64,000 nt of DNA from Streptomyces sp. NBC_01264. GTDB lineage: Bacteria; Actinomycetota; Actinomycetes; Streptomycetales; Streptomycetaceae. Every line of letters begins with the position of its first letter. Position 1 is the stretch's first letter. Under the pieces are notes generated by a model that did no database searches, had not been told where the DNA came from, and worked only from the letters and a program-made list of their open reading frames with translations. Position numbers and translations under genes: made by a program. This document shows positions 17,818 through 25,498 of this stretch, piece by piece. The stretch spans positions 4,030,001-4,094,000 of the forward strand of contig NZ_JAPEOX010000001.1 of NCBI RefSeq assembly GCF_026340675.1. Direction: 5' to 3'.

Positions 17818-19080
17818 CTAGAGCTTGCCGATGTCGCCCCGGGGCATCCGGGGTGCCCGGCGGGGCGGGGTGGCCCCGGCCAGGAGGACGAGGCGGGCCG
17901 CGCGGTGGCGCTGGCCGGCGTAGGGCGCGAGGAGCTCCAGCATGGCGGCGTCGTCTGCGTCCCGGTTCCCGGCCAGGGCGTAGCCGATGATGCCGGGCAG
18001 GTGCAGGTCGCCGGTGGTGACGGCGTCGGCCGCGCCGTTGCTTCGCTGGAGGGTCTCGGCGGAGGTCCACGGGCCGATGCCGGGGATCGCCTCCAGGCGG
18101 GCGGCGGCGGCCGGCAGGTCCATGGCGGCGGCCTCTTCGAGGCGTGCGGCGTGGCGGGCCGCGCGGACGATGGTGGCGGAGCGTTTGGAGTCGACGCCGG
18201 CCTTGTGCCAGTCCCAGGAGGGGATGAGGGTCCAGGTGCGGGGGTCGGGCATGACGTAGAGGCCGGGGCCGGGGATCGGGCCCGGGCCCGGAGCCGGTTC
18301 GCCGTACTGGCGTACCAGGCGGCGCCAGGCGCGGTACGCCTCGTCGGCGGTGACCTTCTGTTCCAGGACCGTCGGGATCAGGGACTCCAGGACCAGGCCG
18401 GTGCGGGTCAGGCGCAGGCCCGGGCGGCGGCGGTGGCTGGCGTGCACGAGCCGGTGCCGGGGGACGAAGGCCGCCGGGTCGTCGGCGGAGCCGAGCAGCT
18501 CGGGCAGTCCGTCGAGGATCCAGTCGGCACCGGGGCCCCAGGCGGTGGCGCACACCGCCGTCCCGTCCAGCGCGACCCGGAGGGTGGCGGGGCCGGCGGG
18601 GGTGCGGGTGGCTCGCCAGACCGTGCCGGGGGTGATGCGGAAGGTGGGGTCGGCGGGGCCGCGTCTGAGGGGGCCGAGGGTGAGGCCGAGATCCACCGGG
18701 CCGGGTGGGGTCCAGGAGCGGGTCTTGGGGTGGGCGGGGTGCCCGCCGGCGGCGGGGTGGGCGGGGTGCCCGCCGGCGGCGGGGTGGGCAGCGGGCTCGC
18801 CTGCGGCTTGACCGGCACGCTCGCCCGCGCCCGGACCGGGGGGCTGGGCCATACCCCTGCTTGCGCCTTGGCCGGGAGGCTGGCCCGTGGCCGGAGCCGG
18901 GGCCTCGGCCGTGGCTGGGGCCTGGGATTTGGCCGGGGCCGGAGCCTCGGCCGAGGCCGGAGCCGGAGCCTGGGCGTCGGCCGCGCCGGTGGCTTGGGCG
19001 GGGTCCGGGGGTGGCGGGGGTACCTGGGTGCGGCCGCCGCGGATCGCGGTGCGGGTGAGGGGGTCGTAGCGGCCGGCCAT
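17818..19080 (-). CDS. DNA-3-methyladenine glycosylase (AlkA-type HhH-GPD)
   Basis: Base-excision repair enzyme. The C-terminal ~250 residues hold the helix-hairpin-helix LEAIPGIGPWTSAETLQ and the catalytic Asp in TTGDLHLPG; it lacks the FeS cysteines of Nth/MutY. The protein (420 residues) is longer than usual because the first ~120 residues are low-complexity Ala/Pro with nine-residue repeats (HPAHPAAGG). I use the ATG at 19080. It is convergent with fbiB across 35 nt. The repair function is well supported; what the extension does is unknown. Confidence 0.85.
   Translation of the reverse strand: MAGRYDPLTRTAIRGGRTQVPPPPPDPAQATGAADAQAPAPASAEAPAPAKSQAPATAEAPAPATGQPPGQGASRGMAQPPGPGAGERAGQAAGEPAAHPAAGGHPAHPAAGGHPAHPKTRSWTPPGPVDLGLTLGPLRRGPADPTFRITPGTVWRATRTPAGPATLRVALDGTAVCATAWGPGADWILDGLPELLGSADDPAAFVPRHRLVHASHRRRPGLRLTRTGLVLESLIPTVLEQKVTADEAYRAWRRLVRQYGEPAPGPGPIPGPGLYVMPDPRTWTLIPSWDWHKAGVDSKRSATIVRAARHAARLEEAAAMDLPAAAARLEAIPGIGPWTSAETLQRSNGAADAVTTGDLHLPGIIGYALAGNRDADDAAMLELLAPYAGQRHRAARLVLLAGATPPRRAPRMPRGDIGKL
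18727..18790. repeat. 27-nt in-frame tandem repeat in the glycosylase N-terminus
   Basis: Units at 18727-18753 and 18754-18780 are identical and a third begins at 18781. The 27-nt period gives nine-residue repeats of the HPAHPAAGG type, so copy number can change without a frameshift. Confidence 0.85.
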
Positions 19081-19093
19081 GTCTTGAGCGTAG

Positions 19094-19411
19094 CCCTGCG
19101 GGGCTTGTCCCCTACCCGCCCTTCCACCGTTCCCAGGGCTCCGCCCTGACCCGGTCCTCAAACGCCGGACGGGCTGAAAGGACCCTGGGGCTCCGCCCCA
19201 GACCCCGGTCCTCAAGCGCCGGACGGCTGGATTGGCGCGGCGAGGCTTGGAAGGGGTACCGGGCTGCGCCCGGGCCGCTTCCAGCCTCGCCGGCGTTTGA
19301 GGCGCGGGGGTTCCGGGGGCTGGCCCCCGGGAACGGCGCCGCACCCGGCAGGGGTTCGGGCGGAGCCCGGGGAACGGGCGAAGGGCGGGTAGGGGACCTC
19401 GCCCCGCAGGG
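19094..19411. repeat. inverted pair of GC-rich intergenic repeats
   Basis: CCCTGCGGGGC (19094-19104) and the 18-mer 19107-19124 reappear as exact reverse complements at 19401-19411 and 19380-19397. Between these ends lie two forward modules (CTCAAACGCCGGACGG and CTCAAGCGCCGGACGG) and one inverted module (CCGGCGTTTGAGG). The whole 318-bp block can form a large cruciform or hairpin between the glycosylase and amidase genes. Confidence 0.85.
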
Positions 19412-19492
19412 CCGACCCAGCCGCACCCGCCCACCCGCCCCGCGCCGGGACGGCAGTGGCCGCAGCGCCGACCCGCCACCGCCGGACGGAGT

Positions 19493-19660
19493 CCGGCGCA
19501 GCGCCGCGAAGCCCGCGCAGCGGTGCGAGCGGCGCGTCAAGAAGGTGCCCGGCGCAGCGCCACGAAGCCCGCGAAGCGGTGCGAGCGGCGCGTCAAAAAG
19601 GTGCCCGGCGCAGCGAGGCGAAGCCCGCGAAGCGGTGCGAGCGGCGCGTCAAGAAGGTTG
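19493..19660. repeat. three tandem copies of a 56-bp repeat
   Basis: Units start at 19493, 19549 and 19605, each opening with CCGGCGCAGCG and containing GCGAGCGGCGCGTCAA. The array ends 5 nt before the stop of the amidase gene. 56 is not a multiple of three, so this is not a coding repeat. Confidence 0.85.
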
Positions 19661-19665
19661 GCGCC

Positions 19666-21102
19666 TCAGGGGCGGCCCTGGAGTTTGGCTGAGGCCGTTC
19701 GGGTGGGGGGGAGGGTGTTGTAGAGCTGGCGGCCCGGGCATTCCGTGGCGAAGCCGTCGCGGTGGCCGGAGATGACGTTCAGGCGGACGTTGCTGCCCTT
19801 CGCGTAGAGGTTGCCGCCGCCCGACTTGAGGGTGGTCTTCGCGCGGGGGTCCGCTCCGAAGAGGCCCAGCTTCCAGGCGGTGAGGCGGGCCACCGCGTCG
19901 ACCGCCGCCTTGGGGGCGGCCGTGGAGGTGAAGGTGCCGATGACCGCGACGCCCATGCTGTCCGTGTTGAAGCCCATGGTGTGCGCGCCGAGCACCGCCT
20001 TGGCGACTCCGCCCGCCCGGCCCTCGTAGACGGTTCCGCACTTGTCGACGGCGAAGTTGTAGCCGATGTCCCGCCAGCCGCTGCTGACCACGTGGTAGCG
20101 GTACAGGCTGCGCAGGACCGCCGGGGCGTCCTTGCAGGCGTAGTTGTTGCCGGACGCGGTGTGGTGGACGAAGGCGGCCTTGACCGTGTTCGTGTAGACG
20201 AAGCCCTTCTCGCGCAGGCTCTCGTCCGCGCCCCATCCGAGCCGGGTGACGATCTTCGGGCGCGGGCCGATGTACGGGGCGGCCGCGAGCGCCTCGTCGG
20301 CGAGGACCGCGTCGGCGGTGGAGTCGGCCTTGTTGAGGGCGGGGATCTCCTGGGCGCCGAGGGGGGCCATCGGCACGTTGGCGGAGGAGGACTCCGCCAT
20401 CTCCATCGTCATGCCGGGGAGCAGGGGCAGTTCTCCCTTGTCGTCGTCGTCGACGGCGGGCGAGGTCTCCCCGGTGCCGTTCTTCGCGTCCGAGTGGGGG
20501 CGGGAGGAGTCTCCCGGGTCCACGAGCTCGATGCGCATGCCCGTCGGGAGCCCGCTGCTCACCTCGCGGTCACCGTGTTCCGCCTGGACGCGGACCTCGA
20601 TGCCGTCGGACTCCCCGACCCACAGGGGGGCGGTGCTGCCGCGGACCCGGCCGGTGCCGCGTTCCGCAGTGTCGGGGTCGGCGGCGTGTTCGCTGTTGTG
20701 GGTGTCGACCTCCTGCCACTCGGACCAGGCCGAGGTGGTCACGGAGCGGGTGCGGACCTGGACGCGGCCGTCGAGGTGGGTGCCCGCGTCGTCCCAGACG
20801 ACGCCGACGAGCGAGAAGGTCTTGACCTCGCGCGCCGACAGGCCGCGGGTCTCGGGCAGCCGGGGCGAGGTGCTCATGCCGGGGACCCCGGTGGCGCGGT
20901 CCGCCGCGGGTCCGACGGGGACGAGCGGCAGGGACTGGGTGGATCCGGCGACGGCCGGCGGGGCCGCGGGGGCCGTCGACCCCGCCCCGGCCGATTGCCG
21001 CGTCGCCGCCGGGTGTGCGAGGGCCGTGGAGGGGAGCGCGAGCGGCAGGGCCAGTGCGGCAGCCGTCGCGACGCCGATGGAGGAAGCAAGGAATGCACGC
21101 AT
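19666..21102 (-). CDS. secreted N-acetylmuramoyl-L-alanine amidase (PGRP domain)
   Basis: Exported peptidoglycan hydrolase of 478 residues. The signal peptide is RAFLASSIGVATAAALALPL with cleavage probably after STALAHP. A beta-rich middle part (SEWQEVDTHNSEHAA, VRVQAEHG) precedes a C-terminal amidase_2/PGRP domain from about residue 290. Zinc ligands are visible: His in AAFVHHTASG, His in ISGHRDG and Cys in TECPGRQL; the catalytic Tyr is in DIGYNFAV. ATG at 21102 immediately precedes the signal peptide. It is divergent from the TIGR03089 gene with a strong inverted repeat between. Confidence 0.9.
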   Translation of the reverse strand: MRAFLASSIGVATAAALALPLALPSTALAHPAATRQSAGAGSTAPAAPPAVAGSTQSLPLVPVGPAADRATGVPGMSTSPRLPETRGLSAREVKTFSLVGVVWDDAGTHLDGRVQVRTRSVTTSAWSEWQEVDTHNSEHAADPDTAERGTGRVRGSTAPLWVGESDGIEVRVQAEHGDREVSSGLPTGMRIELVDPGDSSRPHSDAKNGTGETSPAVDDDDKGELPLLPGMTMEMAESSSANVPMAPLGAQEIPALNKADSTADAVLADEALAAAPYIGPRPKIVTRLGWGADESLREKGFVYTNTVKAAFVHHTASGNNYACKDAPAVLRSLYRYHVVSSGWRDIGYNFAVDKCGTVYEGRAGGVAKAVLGAHTMGFNTDSMGVAVIGTFTSTAAPKAAVDAVARLTAWKLGLFGADPRAKTTLKSGGGNLYAKGSNVRLNVISGHRDGFATECPGRQLYNTLPPTRTASAKLQGRP

Positions 21103-21176
21103 GGAAAGGATGCTGGGGACTGCCGGAGGCGGGCGCCATCCGAGAACTGATGTGCCGTCCGGTCCCGGTACGGATA

Positions 21177-21223
21177 CCCCTCCTCCGTACGGGGGATCGT
21201 GCTGCGTCCGTACGGAGGAGGGG
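21177..21223. promoter_or_regulatory. 15-bp perfect inverted repeat between divergent genes
   Basis: Arms 21177-21191 and 21209-21223 are exact reverse complements with a 17-nt spacer. The repeat lies 75 nt upstream of the amidase ATG and 30 nt upstream of the TIGR03089 GTG. It could be a shared operator or a hairpin insulating the two transcripts. Confidence 0.6.
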
Positions 21224-21252
21224 CGCGGGCTCCCCCGCGTAGGCTCTGGTCC

Positions 21253-22002
21253 GTGAACGCCACTGACCGCACCCCTGCCGACCTGCTGCGATCCGCGCTC
21301 GCCGCCGATCCCGGCCGCCCGCTCGTGACCTTCTACGACGACGCCACGGGCGAGCGCGTCGAATTGTCCGTCGCCACCTTCGCCAATTGGGTGGCCAAGA
21401 CCGCCAATCTGCTCCAGGGAGACCTGGGCGCCGAGCCCGGCGACCGGCTCGCCCTGCTGCTCCCCGCGCACTGGCAGAGCGCCGTGTGGCTGCTCGCCTG
21501 TGCCTCGGTCGGGGTCGTGGTGGAGGTGGGCGGGGATCCGGGCGGCGCCGACCTCGTGGTGAGCGGCCCGGACACGCTGGAGGAGGCCGCCGCGTGCTCC
21601 GGCGAGCGGGTGGCGCTCGCGCTGCGGCCGCTGGGCGGGCGCTTCCCGCAGCCGCCGGCCGGGTTCGCCGACTACGCGGTGGAGGTGCCGGGGCAGGGCG
21701 ACCGGTTCGCGCCCTTCCAGCCCGTGGACGCGGACGGCCCGGGCCTGGTGGTCGGCGGCGAGGAGCTCTCGTACGCCCGGATCTGCGAGCGGGCCCGCGA
21801 GGACGCGGCGAAGCTCGGCTTCGGCGAGGGTGCCCGGGTGCTGTCCCGGCAGGGCTACGACAGCTGGGAGGGGCTCTCGGCCGGGCTCTACGCGGCCCTG
21901 GCCACGGGCGGCTCCGTGGTGCTGTGCCGCAACGCCGGGGAGCTGGCGGAGGGGGCACTGGCCCAGCGGATCGAGAGCGAGCGGGTCACCCACACGGCCT
22001 GA
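21253..22002 (+). CDS. TIGR03089 family protein
   Basis: Protein of 249 residues that resembles only the N-terminal part of AMP-forming acyl/aryl ligases (DLLRSALAADPGRPLVTFYDD, TANLLQGDLGAEPGDRLALLLPAHWQ). It lacks the ATP-binding YTSGTTG loop and the C-terminal domain, so it is not a working ligase. It matches the actinobacterial family TIGR03089, usually located beside LCP genes, as here. GTG start at 21253. Function unknown; possibly a substrate-binding or regulatory relic. Confidence 0.8.
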   Translation: MNATDRTPADLLRSALAADPGRPLVTFYDDATGERVELSVATFANWVAKTANLLQGDLGAEPGDRLALLLPAHWQSAVWLLACASVGVVVEVGGDPGGADLVVSGPDTLEEAAACSGERVALALRPLGGRFPQPPAGFADYAVEVPGQGDRFAPFQPVDADGPGLVVGGEELSYARICERAREDAAKLGFGEGARVLSRQGYDSWEGLSAGLYAALATGGSVVLCRNAGELAEGALAQRIESERVTHTA

Positions 22003-22066
22003 CCCGGTCCGGTACCGCCGTCACCCACACCGCCCAATGCCGGATCTGGGCGATTTGTCACCCACA
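21985..22066. repeat. three direct repeats of GTCACCCACA
   Basis: Exact 10-mers at 21985-21994, 22020-22029 and 22057-22066, 35 and 37 nt apart. The first lies in the last codons of the TIGR03089 gene, the others upstream of the first LCP gene. Candidate regulator sites; origin unknown. Confidence 0.45.
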
Positions 22067-22084
22067 TGGCCCTATACACGGCCG

Positions 22085-22116
22085 TGCCCCCGGGCCGCAT
22101 CGAGGACCCGGGGGCA
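22085..22116 (+). terminator. hairpin after TIGR03089 gene
   Basis: Arms 22085-22094 and 22107-22116 pair perfectly over 10 bp with a 12-nt loop. It lies 83 nt past the stop and 66 nt before the next gene, suiting a terminator. Confidence 0.6.
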
Positions 22117-22181
22117 GGATCGGCACAGGCCGTACTCACCCGTACGGCCCGTACCGGTTCGGGTGAGGGGACGGAACGCGA

Positions 22182-23417
22182 GTGACGGACAGCGCGGGCA
22201 TACCGGGCGGCACCGATGCGGCCGGAGGCGAGAAGCCTCCGAACGGCCGCAAGCGGCGCCGCCTGCTGCGCTGGATCGGGCTCGGGACCGGCCTGCTCGT
22301 CGTCGCCGGAGCGGGCACGGGCTGGTGGATCTACGACAAGCTCGACGGGAACATCGTCGAGGACACCTCCGCCGCCGCCGAGCTGCGCCGCTACGACAAG
22401 GAGCGCCCGGCCCACCTGGCGGGCGGCGCGCAGAACATCCTGCTGATCGGCTCGGACTCCCGCACCGGCGCGGGCAACGCCCGGTACGGGCAGGACCAGG
22501 GCACCCAGCGCTCGGACACCACGATCCTGCTGCACCTGCCGGCGGACCGGAAGAGCGCGACGGCGGTGTCGGTACCGCGGGACCTGATGACGGAGATACC
22601 CGCGTGCCTGAAGCCCGACGGAAGCCGGACCAGGGAGCAGTTCGCCCAGTTCAACTGGGCCTTCGAATGGGGCGGGACCGCCTGCACGATCCGTACGGTG
22701 GAGGCGATGACCGGGATCCGGGTCGATCACCACATGGTGCTGGACTTCAGCGGCTTCAAGAAGATGGTGGACGCCATAGGCGGCGTGGAGGTGTGTCTGC
22801 GGCGGCCGGTGGACGACACCGAGGCCAAGCTGAAGCTGCCGGCGGGCCGCCAGACCCTGCAGGGCGAGCAGGCGCTGGGCTTCGTACGGGCCCGCTACAG
22901 CCTGGGCAACGGCAGTGACACCGAGCGGATGGAGCGCCAGCAGGCGTTCCTCGGGTCGCTCGTCAAGAAGGTGCAGAGCAACGGGGTGCTGCTCAACCCG
23001 GCGCGGCTGTACCCGCTGCTGGACGCGGCGACCTCCTCGGTGACCACCGACCCGGGGCTGGCCTCGCTGCGCGGGCTGTACGAGCTCGTCCGGGGCGTGC
23101 GCGACATCCCGACCGAGCAGATCAAGTTCCTCACGGTGCCGCGCCGGCCGTACGCCGCCGACCGCAACCGCGACGAGCTGCGGGAGCCGGACGCGACCCA
23201 GCTCTTCCAGCGGCTGCGGTCGGACCAGCCGCTCGCCATCGCCCCGCCCGCGGCCACGCCCGCTCCGGCCGGGGACCGGGCAGATGAGGACAAGGCGGTC
23301 ACGGACGAGGCGGACGGCGCCACGAGCGGTACCGGGGAGCGCCCGGGAACCGCAGAGCCCTCCACGCCCGTCCCCACCTTCACGGGCACCACGGCCGGCG
23401 TGGCCGACTGCCGGTAA
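22182..23417 (+). CDS. LCP family glycopolymer transferase 1
   Basis: LytR-CpsA-Psr enzymes move lipid-linked glycopolymers such as teichoic acids onto peptidoglycan. This 411-residue protein has a basic cytoplasmic start, one membrane helix (~residues 30-50) and an extracellular LCP domain with NILLIGSDSR, RSDTTILLHL, VSVPRDLM, DAIGGVEV and GEQALGFVRARY. The conserved Arg and Asp residues that bind pyrophosphate-Mg are present. There is no LytR_C domain; the tail is Ala/Pro/Thr-rich. GTG start at 22182. First of five LCP genes within 12.4 kb. Confidence 0.92.
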   Translation: MTDSAGIPGGTDAAGGEKPPNGRKRRRLLRWIGLGTGLLVVAGAGTGWWIYDKLDGNIVEDTSAAAELRRYDKERPAHLAGGAQNILLIGSDSRTGAGNARYGQDQGTQRSDTTILLHLPADRKSATAVSVPRDLMTEIPACLKPDGSRTREQFAQFNWAFEWGGTACTIRTVEAMTGIRVDHHMVLDFSGFKKMVDAIGGVEVCLRRPVDDTEAKLKLPAGRQTLQGEQALGFVRARYSLGNGSDTERMERQQAFLGSLVKKVQSNGVLLNPARLYPLLDAATSSVTTDPGLASLRGLYELVRGVRDIPTEQIKFLTVPRRPYAADRNRDELREPDATQLFQRLRSDQPLAIAPPAATPAPAGDRADEDKAVTDEADGATSGTGERPGTAEPSTPVPTFTGTTAGVADCR

Positions 23418-23454
23418 AGCAATCCCAAAAGCCGGAGCCGGGGCCGAGCTTGTT

Positions 23455-23468
23455 GGGGCGATTGCCCC
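23455..23468 (+). terminator. short GC hairpin after LCP gene 1
   Basis: GGGGC (23455-23459) pairs with GCCCC (23464-23468) across GATT and is followed by GTTGT. A weak terminator 38 nt past the stop. Confidence 0.4.
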
Positions 23469-23529
23469 GTTGTAAGTGCGTGGAATTCATCACCAGCATG
23501 GTTTGCGGCGAACCTGTCCGGATAAGGTG

Positions 23530-23582
23530 AGCGATCCGGCGCCCGGCCAGCACAGAGGCCGTGTGCCAGCAGCCGGATCGTT
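23530..23582 (+). promoter_or_regulatory. two-tier hairpin in the leader of LCP gene 2
   Basis: Outer stem 23530-23540 with 23572-23582 (11 bp, one G-U) and inner stem GCACA/TGTGC (23550-23554, 23562-23566). It ends 57 nt before the GTG of the second LCP gene. It does not match a riboswitch I can name. Confidence 0.45.
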
Positions 23583-23639
23583 GACCGTGCGCCTGGGGGA
23601 GGCGCGTCGCGAAGCACCGACGGAGGATTCGAGCAAACC

Positions 23640-25397
23640 GTGGATGCGCAAAGCCGTGGACGGGCCGACGAGATCGACCCCGCAGACCAGTGGGTACTCA
23701 ACCCCCGCACCGGCAACTACGAACTGCGACTGGAGCAATCCGCTCCGCAAGCGCCTCCTCAGCGGCGCGCGCCCGGCGCGACACCGCGCAGGGCCCCCGG
23801 TGCCCCCGCTTCCCCCGGCTCCCCCGCCTCTCCCGCGGGCCCCGCGGTTCCCGGACCGCGCCGCGGTGAGGCCCCGCCCGGCGGAGGCCGCCGCGGCGGA
23901 CGCCCCCGCAGGGGCGGAGGGGGCGGCGGCCGGCGCAAGAAGATCCTGGTGGTCACCGGCGGAACACTGGCGTTCCTGCTGGTCGGCGGGTCGATCGCCG
24001 GCTACCTCTACTACGACCACCTGAACGGCAACCTCAACGTCACCGACATCGGTGACGCCGGTACGAGCGGCGGATTCAAGAAGGACCAGGCGATCAACAT
24101 CCTGGTCATCGGCACGGACAAGCGCAGCGGCACGGGCAACGAGGGCTACGGCGACGCCGGCAGCGTCGGGCACGCCGACACCACGATCCTGTTCCACGTC
24201 GCGAAGGACCGCTCCAACGCCACCGCGCTGTCCATCCCGCGCGACCTGATCACCAACGTGCCGACCTGCCCGACGAAGCAGCCGGACGGCTCGACGAAGG
24301 ACATCCCCGGCGAGCGGGGGGCCCGCTTCAACACCAGCCTGGGGCAGGCGGGTCGCGACCCGGGCTGCACGATGCGCACGGTCAAGGAGCTCACCGGGAT
24401 CCAGGTCGACCACTTCATGATGGCCGACTTCAACGCGGTGAAGAACCTGAGCACGGCGGTCGGCGGGGTGCCGGTCTGCGTGGCCAAGGACGTCAACGAC
24501 AAGGACTCCAAGCTCAAGCTGAAGGCGGGCTCGCACCGGCTGCAGGGCGAGCAGGCGCTGGCCTTCGTCCGGACCCGGCACGCCTTCGGCCAGCGCAGCG
24601 ACCTCGACCGTATCAAGACCCAGCAGCAGTTCCTCGGTTCGATGATGCGGGAGATGAAGTCGAAGGAGACGCTGACCAGTCCGCAGAAGTTCCTCTCCCT
24701 CGCCGAGGCGGCCACCAAATCGCTGAGCGTGGACTCGGGAATAGGATCGATCGCCAAACTCACCGATCTCGCGAGTGAGTTGAAGAACATCGACCTCAAG
24801 AACATCACCTTCACCACGCTCCCGGTCATCGACAATCCGGCGGAGCCGGTCGGCGCGAAGGCCACCGTGGTGGTCAAGCAGGCGCAGGCGGAGCCCCTGC
24901 TCCAGATGATCCGGGGCGACGTCTCCCTCACCGAGGTCGAGAAGAAGGAGCAGGCCGCGAAGGACGCGGCGGCCACGGACGCGAAGGCCAAGCTGGACGC
25001 CCTCATGCAGGGCCCCCGCGCGGCGGCCAAGGACGTCCGGGTGGACGTCTACAACGGCGGCGGCCCGGCCGGATCCGCGTCCGGCACCCTGAACTGGCTG
25101 CAGAACACCAAGGGGGTGCCCAAGTCCAGCAACCTGGGCAACGCGCCCGCCAAGGTGGCGACCACGCAGCTGGAGTACGCGCCCAACCAGGCCGACCAGG
25201 CAAGGGCGTTGGCGGACATGATGGGCCTGCCGGCGACGGCGTTGAAGGTGGGCACGGCCGACGCCGCGCCCAAGACACCGATGAAGCTGACGCTCGGTCC
25301 GGATTTCAAGGGGGCGGGGGTCTCCATGACGGCGCCTCAGCAGGCGCCGGAGGGCGTCCAGCGGGTGGAAGCGGACAAGTCCGTCTGCGCCAAGTGA
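23640..25397 (+). CDS. LCP family glycopolymer transferase 2 with LytR_C domain
   Basis: Protein of 585 residues: a long Pro/Gly/Arg-rich cytoplasmic segment (~1-100), one membrane helix (ILVVTGGTLAFLLVGGSIAG), an LCP domain (NILVIGTDKR, HADTTILFHV, LSIPRDLI, GEQALAFVRTRHAFG) and a C-terminal LytR_C domain from about residue 460 (VRVDVYNGGG). Start GTG at 23640 with GGAGGA 12 nt upstream, a rather long spacing. It should attach a glycopolymer to the wall outside the membrane. Gap to LCP gene 3 is 101 nt. Confidence 0.92.
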   Translation: MDAQSRGRADEIDPADQWVLNPRTGNYELRLEQSAPQAPPQRRAPGATPRRAPGAPASPGSPASPAGPAVPGPRRGEAPPGGGRRGGRPRRGGGGGGRRKKILVVTGGTLAFLLVGGSIAGYLYYDHLNGNLNVTDIGDAGTSGGFKKDQAINILVIGTDKRSGTGNEGYGDAGSVGHADTTILFHVAKDRSNATALSIPRDLITNVPTCPTKQPDGSTKDIPGERGARFNTSLGQAGRDPGCTMRTVKELTGIQVDHFMMADFNAVKNLSTAVGGVPVCVAKDVNDKDSKLKLKAGSHRLQGEQALAFVRTRHAFGQRSDLDRIKTQQQFLGSMMREMKSKETLTSPQKFLSLAEAATKSLSVDSGIGSIAKLTDLASELKNIDLKNITFTTLPVIDNPAEPVGAKATVVVKQAQAEPLLQMIRGDVSLTEVEKKEQAAKDAAATDAKAKLDALMQGPRAAAKDVRVDVYNGGGPAGSASGTLNWLQNTKGVPKSSNLGNAPAKVATTQLEYAPNQADQARALADMMGLPATALKVGTADAAPKTPMKLTLGPDFKGAGVSMTAPQQAPEGVQRVEADKSVCAK

Positions 25398-25498
25398 CCG
25401 ACAAGGGGGCCGACCGGCTCTCCGCGGTCGCGACATGACGTGCCGGAGCCCGTCGGACCGGCACACTACCGACACAGAGTGATCGTGATGGGGGACGC

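Larger units (their letters stand above)
19081..19665. other. gene-free region of intergenic repeats
   Basis: 585 nt upstream of the glycosylase and downstream of the amidase (both minus strand). It is filled by the inverted GC-rich repeats (19094-19411) and the 56-bp tandem array (19493-19660). No coding sequence is supported. Confidence 0.7.

Noticed and set aside
21253..22002. Truncated AMP ligase pseudogene
   Set aside because: The short form is itself a conserved actinobacterial family (TIGR03089) beside LCP genes, so truncation is not recent decay.
23418..23639. c-di-AMP (ydaO) riboswitch before LCP gene 2
   Set aside because: Only a short stretch near the ribosome site resembles the family; the conserved core is not visible.
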